Below are positions 55,906 through 64,000 of a stretch of 64,000 nt of DNA, piece by piece. Position 1 is the first letter of the stretch. Every line of letters begins with the position of its first letter. Below the pieces are notes generated by a model. The model was not told where the DNA came from, ran no database searches, and saw nothing but the letters and a program-made list of their open reading frames with translations. The stretch comes from Amphimedon queenslandica (Eukaryota > Porifera > Demospongiae > Haplosclerida > Niphatidae): contig NW_003546303.1 of the NCBI RefSeq assembly GCF_000090795.2, positions 260,762 through 324,761 of the forward strand, in the 5' to 3' direction. The translations under genes were made by a program, and so were the position numbers.

Positions 55906-56159
55906 TTGGGGTGAATCCTACTTAGTAATGGTACTGTGTTACTAATACTCCTAACACAAGACATCTTGAAGTAAAAATTTTTAATTTCTGTAGCTTTTGA
56001 AATATAGCATTCTTATTTGTGTAGAAAATATGATTTTTTTTGAATTAACTACATCTACATGTATATATAGATAGTGCATGCACATATTGACTTAGTATAA
56101 ATTTCGATGTTTAATGTTCTGAATAAAAATATAGGGTGTATACCTACATTTTTTTCAGA

Positions 56160-58182
56160 TCGATACTGATGAATTTGTATGTCCTGTGGTAGCAGCTGCT
56201 CCTAATATACATGTAGCTGATGCTTGTGAGGTACCAGATACTCCTGAGGAAGCAGATAATAACCTCTGCAGCAAAGCAGTTGATCAGATATTGAATGGTA
56301 GCCTCTGTGATGATAATATAGCTGATGCCGTCACCGTTAAGTCAGTACCTGATTCTACCTTTGTGTGTACACCATATGAAACAGATTTTTGTGAAACCAA
56401 TGCAAGCTTAAACCGCATATTTATAGGAGAATCTGAGCAATTGGTAAAATTCATCGATGAAATTAATAATGCAACCTGTCTTGTCCGTAATTTCTTAGGA
56501 AAACTGCAACTACATTCCGTTGAACAAGCTGGGATGGAGGAGCTGCTGGCTTTTTGCTTCATTGTACCAGTTGTGGAGGCCGCAAAGTCAATTTCAACAC
56601 CTCGTGAGAGAGAGAGAATGGTCGTCCCACTCTTTCAGCAGCTCTACAGGTGGTATTCATTTGTGCTAGAGCTTCTTATGCACAATATAGAAGGGTTCTT
56701 CGCCACGCCTTTGGAATGCAGTGCGTAAGTAGCAATACTTTCTATGGGAGAATTGAAGAAATGTACAAACATGTCAAGGCCATTTTAGATGACATTTGTT
56801 TGGAGGAACGGCAGCAAATGAAGGACATGGATCAAAATCAACTAGGTAGCTTGAGCAGGTCAGTTACGTGTGCTGATGCCGTTTGGCTGACTTAGGGCAG
56901 TTTTAGTCACAACTGCACGTTCACAATAAAGTACATGACAGGTGCCCTTTTGTACTATTATCACATCTGTCAAAAAGGAAAGGACACGTGCAAAGAAGAC
57001 TTGTACGAAGGTACTTTGAAGTCAGCAGAAGGATTTGGAGCTGACCACGTGTTCAGTCTTATGGCCCAACATGCAATTATTGTTTAATGCCAAGTGCAAG
57101 ACGGTGATAGCACTGCAGGGAAAGCAGTGTTGAAGTCTTTTCCAAATTATCAGCTGTTACAATGCGGCAATCATGTCAACAAAAACCATGCTGTAAAATT
57201 GGACACATTACGTAAAGAGAAGGAGATCACTCGTAAAGATGGCTCTGTAGTCGAATGCTACCGCAAAGGCAAAAAGCATGCCCCAAACTGTGGCTGCATT
57301 AATGAGAAATTTATTAGGAAGGCCAAGTCTTCCTTTCAGATGTGCCTTACCAATGCCGGGAAGGATCACAATGCCTTCTCAGAAAGGCTAATGAATCTGG
57401 CATTGCACCACTATTGTGATGTTTATGAATGGGATGGTGGCCACTGTGACTTTTACTCATTGGCAGTATGCAGCTGTAGTTCATGTGAATATAAGTATAA
57501 TTTTATTTGCGAAGGAAAACCTTACAAAACTGGGCACATTTTAAACTGTCCTTTTCATTCACTAGCTTACGTGCTAGAGTGTCAAGACAAGACAGCTCTG
57601 GCACACGTATTGATACATCTTGCGATTGGCAAGGTCACCACCAATGGTGTCGAAGCCTCACACAATGTTCTTGTCAGGTATACGGCCAAAGATTGGCATT
57701 TTGCGCGGCTTCATTACCAAGTTTCCACTAACCTTGGCCTTATTCAGAGTTGTATGACCAATCTTTATGCAAAGCGTGGTCTTCAATACCACTGGATGTT
57801 AGAGATATTAAAGCCTTCCTGTTGTTCCTAATCTGAAGCACATACTAAAGAACAGTGGCGGATCTGGGCCCGGGCCTAGACTGGCCATGGCCCGGGCATC
57901 AGAAGTCAGTAATGAGATTCATTAGATGCAATGTAAGCAATTCCCTGCCTCAAGTTTTGATAAAGCCAACCACAAGCCACACCAGAGTACCTACAAGTGC
58001 TTGAAGAGCATTCTGGCACTGCATAGATGAGGAAATTGTTGAAACCCATCATAAAAATGGCCAAAAGATGCATAACCATAAAATAACTGGTTGAAAAGTG
58101 GACACACCCACTTCCTGGCCCTACCATTAACTTGCACCCAGATCCGCCACTGCTAAAGAAGTGTAATACCAACAGGTTTTAG
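56160..58182 (+). pseudogene. Mutator-like transposase, broken
   Basis: Exon start at about 56160 after a TTTTTTCAG acceptor (IDTDEFVCPVVAAA). Conserved parts: FICARASYAQYRRVLRHAFG (56653 on), TLKSAEGFGADHVFS (about 57015), QDGDSTAGKAVLKSFPNY (first catalytic Asp, 57097) and LLQCGNHVNKNHA. Then come a Cys/His-rich region (APNCGCINEKF; EWDGGHCDFY; CSCSSCEYKY), NGVEASHNVLVRY (probable catalytic Glu, about 57655) and LHYQVSTNLGLIQSCMTNLY. This is the Mutator-like transposase family common in cnidarians and fish. Damage: frame changes near 56650 and 57815, in-frame stops at 56893, 57085 and 58180, and a hAT MITE at 57853-58152. Confidence 0.75.
57853..58152. mobile_element. hAT-type MITE (300 bp) inside transposase gene
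   Basis: Ends CAGTGGCGGATCTGGG and CCCAGATCCGCCACTG, with perfect 8-bp target duplications CTAAAGAA at 57845-57852 and 58153-58160. GC-rich left end. Removing it together with one duplication (308 bp) restores continuity between LKHIL and KKCNTNR in the host transposase frame. It shares the CAGTGGCG start with the MITE at 8255. Confidence 0.92.
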
Positions 58183-59882
58183 TACCTACAAAGCAAAAAG
58201 ACTGATGCAGGAAAAGCAAAAAGAAAGCTGTATAAGAGGAAGCGTAAAGTTGATGAGCACAAGGCTAGAAGGTTATTTGTGCAAGAGAGTGCAGTGGTAC
58301 ATGATATGGGTCTGACGAAGCCCCCAATTGAAAAATGCAAATGTGGATTAACGGACCACAAGAGGACAACTCACAAGTGTTGTCCACTAAAAAAAGTCTT
58401 GTATGGGGAAAGAAAGTCTGATCCGGCTCATGCAAGCGATGTCATTATTAACTCTAGTGACGAATGTCATTCTGAGAGTGACTCTGAACAGTTAGATTAT
58501 GATTATGAGGAAAGTGCCGATGGTGATGATTTAAATGTCTATCTGTGTAGTATACCTGTCCCAATTACCCACGTCACAAATGGTATTGCCCCAATAATGT
58601 ATGAAATAGGAAGTGGGCAAATAATAATTGTGTCACTCCCTCAGGCACCCTTTCATAAGATAATACGCAAAGTATCCCTGAAACTTGATGTTACTCCTTC
58701 AGGTACTTTCTGGACTCAAGCACTCAAACCAATTCTAGCTTTGGTGAGGTGCCCTTCTCCATTGCTTCTGTCACAAGACAAAGGGCAAAGTACCCCAGCC
58801 ATATTTGCTAATCCTTCAAGTACATTGGTAACGACACTGTTAAAACTAATGCGTCTAGCCTTAGTGAGATGCTCTACTCCCTCACATGTTAGGGGCCAAG
58901 TTACCACTGCTGTTAATGTTACTCCTTCGGGCACCTAGATGACTCCTCCACTTAAACCATTGCTACTGGCTGTACAGAAAGGCCTTTCTCCATTCATTGT
59001 ATCACAAATGAAAGGGGAAGTATGCCTACAGTTGATGTGTGTATATCAATTGCTCACTCTCCTTCTGCATGTACTGCATCATCTAACATGACAATGGAGC
59101 ATTCTCCTGGTATCTCAAATATCAAAGAGCAAAGTATTTCTGCAATTGCGGGTGTATATGTTTTATGCAGTTCTGCCTCTGTGTCTGTCAAAAGATGTTT
59201 ATCACCGTTGATTACTTTGGCTCTGAAGTCTAGTGAGCAGTCTGATTTTGATTGTTTTGTAGATGAAGAAAAAACCAAAGGTACACAGAAAGAGGTCCAT
59301 GAAATGTTGCCACCTCCTTCGACAAATAAGATGTGGGTTCAAAAGGCTGTGGCTATTATATCAAAGTTTTCTAGTATGAATGTTGTTGAACGTAAGAATC
59401 CCCTTAAGCAGATTCCTTGCAGTGAAATTGCTCCTCATATTCGTGATGAGATTGTTGGTGATAAAGCATGTTTCTTCAGAACACTATCTAAAGCCATTAC
59501 TGGTACTGAAGCAAATCATTATGCAGTTCGTGTGTCCTTGATAAATTTTATGCTTCACCCTGAAAATGTTCTTGCTTCTGGTAGAATTCTTTGCCAGGGT
59601 GTTGTGTATGATATAGATGCACAAAAAGCAAAGACAAGTCACATCAACAAATGTAAACTCTATTCAGAAACCGCATGGTCAACTGAATATAAGGTATTTG
59701 CAGCTGCATCAATGTTTCAAGTGAAAATTAAGGTTTTCATTGAATATGTTGATCACCATGTTTGGCACACTTACGTCCCACTGTTCTGTAACGAAACTTA
59801 TGTGGCACCTATGCAAGTCATGTTATACCTGTATCACATCAATAGTAATCATTATGATTTAGTGATACCTGTATTTAATTAG
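58183..59882 (+). pseudogene. Transposon-borne repeat linker and OTU cysteine protease
   Basis: From 58183 a basic stretch (AGKAKRKLYKRKRKVDEHKA), a Cys/His motif (CKCGLTDHKRTTHKCCP) and an acidic stretch (DSEQLDYDYEESADGDD) lead into degenerate repeats. These are units like ALVRCPSPLLLSQDKGQ and TPSGTF, repeated near 58740, 58860 and 58960. A stop at 58936 and a frame change follow. The last 286 codons (59022-59882) contain DKACFFRTLSKAITGTEANH, AAASMFQVKIKVFIEYVDHH and NSNHYDLVIP. This is an OTU fold with the catalytic Asp, Cys and His in place; OTU proteases usually cleave ubiquitin chains. The OTU part itself is uninterrupted. It is probably the C-terminal domain of the transposase polyprotein or a second gene. 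Confidence 0.75.
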
Positions 59883-60059
59883 AAGCAATGTAGCCTTGGA
59901 CTTGATGTGTTGTTGTTTAGAGAGATTCTTTTGTTTTTCCCTTTCTCTGCTTTCCGCTTTTCCTCCGCTCAACGTAGATTTTTGTTACTCTCAATACTTG
60001 TAGCCAATTAGTCAGTCAGAGTTTCATTATAGTTGTTATGGTATGTCAATATTTGTAGT

Positions 60060-60870
60060 TGGTTAGTCACTCAGTGTTTTGTTGTAGTTTACTTTAATAT
60101 TTGTAGTTAGTAAAAATAATATTGCAAAAGTTATATTATCCATTCGTGGCATTTGCCTACACCTTTGCAGAACATTATTATAAAGCAGAGATACATGTGT
60201 AGAATGATCATTACTTGTTCATTTTACAACATACCTTAGTTTGCGTTGTGACTTATGCAGCAGTAGTTGTCAAGGTGTTGTGTTGTACCACACTTGTGGT
60301 GGTGCTATATGACAACTGTACGATGCTGTATTCGAGGCTAATTGTTGTAGTTTTACTGTTATTTTTTGCATATATTTGTATTAGATGTTTTTAGTTGTCT
60401 ACTACCAGTACTACAAAAGATTGTTTTCTATTCATGGCATTTGCCTACGCCTTTGCAGTACTTTGTTATAAAGGCAAAGATGTGAAGAGAGAATGGTTAT
60501 TAATTTTAGCATACAAAAGTTTCTTTGGTGACTAATTCAGGTGCAGTTTTCAAGGTGTCAATGTACTTTTTGTAGTTCATGTCATACTACGCTTTGGGTG
60601 GCGCCATGTGACAACCATAATGCCACAATGTATATGTGACTGATATAAATAGCTTGTACCACACCTTTGGTTGCAACATTTGATTACCATACCACACTAT
60701 GTTGGTAGCTTGCAAGCAGGTTACATAAGTCTTATCACGCTTTGGGTGGCGATATTTTTCAACCATACCAGTTTTATTGGTGGCTTGCAAGCAGGCTGTA
60801 GTCGTACCTCGCTTTGGGTGGCGACTTTCAATGGCAGAATGTGACTTCGGCAGTAACACGCCTTGGGTGG
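60060..60870. repeat. Nested direct repeats 3' of the OTU domain
   Basis: Two 290-bp units contain GGCATTTGCCTACACCTTTG (60147) and GGCATTTGCCTACGCCTTTG (60437). They are followed by five shorter units, each with a version of CGCTTTGGGTGGCG, near 60589, 60660, 60737, 60809 and 60862, spaced about 53-77 bp. The same motif occurs once in each 290-bp unit. The 90-codon minus frame at 60859-60587 is simply the translation of these repeats. Confidence 0.8.
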
Positions 60871-60876
60871 CAGCTG

Positions 60877-61149
60877 TTATGTTGTTAAATTGTAAAAATA
60901 ATTGTTAACTGTTTCATTTTCTCCTTCTTTGTTTGCCAAATTAGACACAGGTACATCTGGCTGCTTTATGTGCTGCATAGGTCTTTTGACCTGGAATGTG
61001 AGACTACGTCCTCGTGGTCCAGGTTGGGATTTGTCTTTTAGACAGATGCTAAATGTCTCACTCATCATAATTTCATGAAAATCTGCAACCTGCAACTTCC
61101 CGTGCCTTTTGTTACTCCTGCTTTCATTCTGCATAGCACACTCTTGCAT
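60877..61149 (-). CDS. Unassigned 90-codon ORF
   Basis: Minus frame with MQECAMQNESRSNKRHGKLQ, VADFHEIMMSETFSICLKD and SQPGPRGRSLTFQVKRPM. Its composition is more protein-like than other short frames here (charged, few Ile/Phe/Lys runs). It may be an exon of a gene or of the adjacent transposon. No domain recognised and no splice partners seen. Confidence 0.3.
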   Translation of the reverse strand: MQECAMQNESRSNKRHGKLQVADFHEIMMSETFSICLKDKSQPGPRGRSLTFQVKRPMQHIKQPDVPVSNLANKEGENETVNNYFYNLTT

Positions 61150-64000
61150 TCTTTGATACCAGCAACAAATGTTTTATCTTTAAATCTATTTTAATTTTGT
61201 AATCACTATGCTGCATTCTTTTATGTTATGCATTATATATATATATTTTGTAGGTTTCTGGATCAATCAGTGCCTATGAGTTTTCTCTATTCCAGGATTT
61301 TCCACCATCTAGTTAAGTACTTTAGTCTCATTATTTTGCTACTGAAAAGTTTGATTCAGCCCCACACTTTTATTTAAGACAACACTTTCAGTTGCTGCAG
61401 CAGTGAAGTCTGCTGAGCAGCTTACCTTTTCTACTCAGTCCAAACAAGCTGTGTCTGTACTGTGCAATGTTTGCAAAACTTGTTTCCATGTTTAGAGATA
61501 CCCACTTTGATAAGCTTACTCATGACTTCCTCTTACATGTAACAAACAATAATGTATTTATCTTATTTTCTAGGGTAAAGCTCAGCTACTTTGACAAGAT
61601 GTAAAAATGTCCATCACGCATGACAAGTTTTGTGTCAGTTGCTATGAACTTGATATTAATGAATGCATGCTTATATGTTTAGCATTGTACTGCTAAACAG
61701 TTGTCAATGGTTTGTGTTCCATAACTAGCTACATTTTACAATTGAGCAAATTCCAATTGCTGCAAACTCTGAAAGTAAAAGTGTATACAAAATCTTTTTT
61801 ACTGCATAAAATTTGCAAATGTTATTTTCATTATAAGAAATAATGCATTTGTCTCAGAATAATTATTATGCCATAGAGCTTTTTGAAAATATCAACAAAT
61901 AACACTGAATTTTCATTGCTTTATCCTCTTACTTTCTTTTTCCTGTTGCAATTAAGAAAAAAAGTGTTCCACTACATAGTTTGTCATCCTCCTGGTACTG
62001 TGGTAATTTATTGCATTTATTTCTACTGTTATGTCATCCACATTTAGTTGCTTTTTACAATGCTTGTAACAATACTTGGATATCTATGCCATGCTTTACT
62101 TCTTCCTATCTTAATTTATATTGCACATTTGGAGTGCACATATAATGAAATACTTTTAAGTTTTTCCTTTCAGGCATACTAAAAATCACAATGGTTTATG
62201 GTGTCGTTAATATAGCTTTCTTTACATACCGTGGTGGTTCTCTGCAATACATAGCTTTCAGCCTCCTCATAATTTCATGATTAGTCACTATATGTGTATC
62301 ACTTTTATCTTTTATAGTTTTTTGCTACACACGAGGAATCAGAGTCAAAGTGAGCTTCATGTCTCAGAATCTTGTGACACAAGGTATAGTGCATAACAAT
62401 TTCAAATTTGAGTACTGAAATGTAAAATTTTTGGTTCCATTCATAGAGAAGTTGTGAATCAATGAAGAATTGATATTGAATTTAGGACGTGATGGAAGTC
62501 TATGTGCATTAACAAAGCCATAAATTTATACTTACGATTTTTGTATAATTATTTTTTAAATTTATTGCTTCTGTCACTGCCAATTTTTATTGCATTGAGT
62601 TTGGGAAATGGCCTTGTCTAAAATTTGACATGTATTCTTAGTAGTAGCCACAGCAACTATAATTCAAGCAGCACTTATATTAATGCATGTGGGTACAAAC
62701 TTTTATGTACGACTGGGTTATCACAGTAACTTGAGGACTGCTATGAATACATTTTGCATTTGCACTATTATATAATAGCTTTATTATTTTTAGTAAAGTC
62801 TGAGAAATCTTTACACATCAACAGGTGACCTATCATTATTTTTTTGTGGAAATGAGTTTGCAGTATTGCAACTGGCACCTTAGAAATTACAAGAATCATG
62901 CAATCCAAGAACACCTTTTTCATTGAAAAAAATTTGCATTACTTGCCAAGACAAGTCTGGGAAAAATAAAATGTTCTTTACCTGATGTAGCACTTAATTG
63001 TTTCCGTGTTACCTTGATATCTCAGTACACTTAAAAAAATGGCGGGAAATAATTGTGTTGTGGAGGAGTAGAGGCGTGGTTACCCTAACATCATTATGAC
63101 GCATAAGTTGTAATCAATTAATAAAAAATGGCTGAAAGTACATTGTTTTGTGATGCTTTCACTAATACAATGTTTCCTTGACAATGCATGATTTAAAGAC
63201 ACTGAAAACCCAGTTGACATTGGTAAAGGATTTGTTTAAGCCATTAAAGTAGTAAAGAATTACTTTTATAATGTACATTAGTTTTTATGAAGTAATTAAA
63301 TTACTGCAAAGTTTGATGACATACTTTTCACCAGCAGAACCATGGATGCAAGTTCCAATAAGTAGTTATAGAGAAAATTAAGTGTTATTGACGGTAGATG
63401 CATCTCACTTTGATTGCAAGACATCGGACAGTGTTTAAATCAGTTTAAACTTTTAAGGATTTAATCCAGATATACTGGGCAATACTATACCAAACAAATT
63501 ATTAGCAACAATCATGAAATGAAAAAAGAAGAAAAAGCACTAGCATTATTTTTCATTTATGTAAAAGGAAAAAAATGGAATCAGTAATGTAATTTAATTG
63601 CCACAACTTCTTACTTATTTTGCACAATAACAAACATGAGAAAGAAGTTGAATTTGCTATTTTTTGAGAAAATAAAGTTCTTTTGAAGGTAGATGCGCTT
63701 TACTTTCATTAAAAGATGTCCAGGAGTGTTACATTTGCTTTGAACTGTGAAATTTTTTATTCAAAATTTCTCTACCATACTGTTTCAAAAAAATTCTAAA
63801 AATAATGAAAAAATTCAATTATTATTAATGAAAGTAATCATGCATCACTTTAATGTTATTCAAATAGGTTGGATATTACATTAAAAGTATAAAATTTTAA
63901 TCTGAGTAATCTTGAAGTTTATGGGTGTGGTTGATAAAATTGAGCTTGACCATAGATATTAGAGTAAATGAAACGGATTGGAAATGGGTGCATGGGCATA
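61150..64000. other. No assignable feature
   Basis: AT-rich sequence without domains. A loosely repeated segment (GGTAGATGCRYYTYACTTT near 63394 and 63689, each followed by a similar ACATC or ATGTC and GTGTT stretch) suggests an old 290-bp direct duplication. Short ATG-started frames near 63040 and 63128 close within 20 codons. Confidence 0.45.

Larger units (their letters stand above)
56160..60870 (+). mobile_element. Mutator-like DNA transposon with OTU protease gene; limits uncertain
   Basis: A transposase gene, a repeat linker and an OTU protease domain follow one another on the plus strand (56160-59882), then nested direct repeats (60060-60870) that look like the subterminal repeats of a DNA transposon. 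I could not find matching inverted ends, so the stated limits are only those of recognisable content. Confidence 0.6.

Noticed and set aside
60587-60859. 90-codon minus frame with repeated HPKRGTT-like peptide
   Set aside because: It is the translation of tandem DNA repeats with a period near a multiple of three.

Overview
The window looks like AT-rich, repeat-laden DNA from an early-branching animal, most likely a demosponge of the Amphimedon type. This is an inference, not proven. It rests on very short spliceosomal introns (38-62 nt with GT/AG ends at about 33.1, 41.7 and 43.0 kb), on transposon families I remember from sponges, cnidarians and fish, and on the absence of any bacterial gene layout. 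No rRNA or tRNA gene was seen. Almost everything recognisable is a decayed gene copy or a mobile element; only a chromodomain gene (41.6-42.1 kb) looks possibly intact.

Region 1 (1-19.3 kb) is a degenerate array of a minus-strand, multi-exon gene family of unknown function. Its blocks recur 5-11 times, and two neighbouring units of about 3.5-3.9 kb are a clear tandem duplication (1.8-5.3 kb and 6.7-10.6 kb). Inserted into it are a hAT-type MITE (8255-8588), a 237-bp MITE (13078-13314) and a 2.8-kb pogo-like DNA transposon with TA target duplication (14536-17327). The transposon holds a decayed transposase and, converging on it, a second gene that joins a HIRAN domain to a region resembling a C48/Ulp1 cysteine protease.

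Region 2 is a large inverted duplication: left arm about 19.26-26.24 kb, right arm about 46.16-54.09 kb, separated by about 20 kb. The arms carry mirrored copies of a RING-finger remnant, a hAT-like transposase remnant, an unassigned multi-exon gene and several MITEs. Each arm also has insertions the other lacks, so the duplication can be ordered relative to transposon activity.

Region 3, the spacer (26.2-46.2 kb), has a minisatellite at the inner breakpoint, the best-preserved copy of the array gene family (27.9-28.95 kb), a perfect 21-bp inverted repeat, a fossil reverse-transcriptase fragment, a fossil integrase-type gene, the chromodomain gene, and an intron-containing pseudogene of a KDZ-like transposase family.

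Region 4 (54-64 kb) holds a TTAA-flanked foldback MITE, then a broken Mutator-like transposase gene (56.2-58.2 kb) followed by a degenerate repeat linker and an OTU cysteine-protease domain (to 59.88 kb). A hAT MITE with perfect 8-bp target duplication sits inside the transposase gene, and nested direct repeats (60.06-60.87 kb) follow it. The last 2.8 kb show nothing I can assign.

No pathway emerges. Two unrelated DNA transposons here each pair a transposase with a ubiquitin/SUMO-type cysteine protease domain, which suggests these elements repeatedly recruit modifier proteases.
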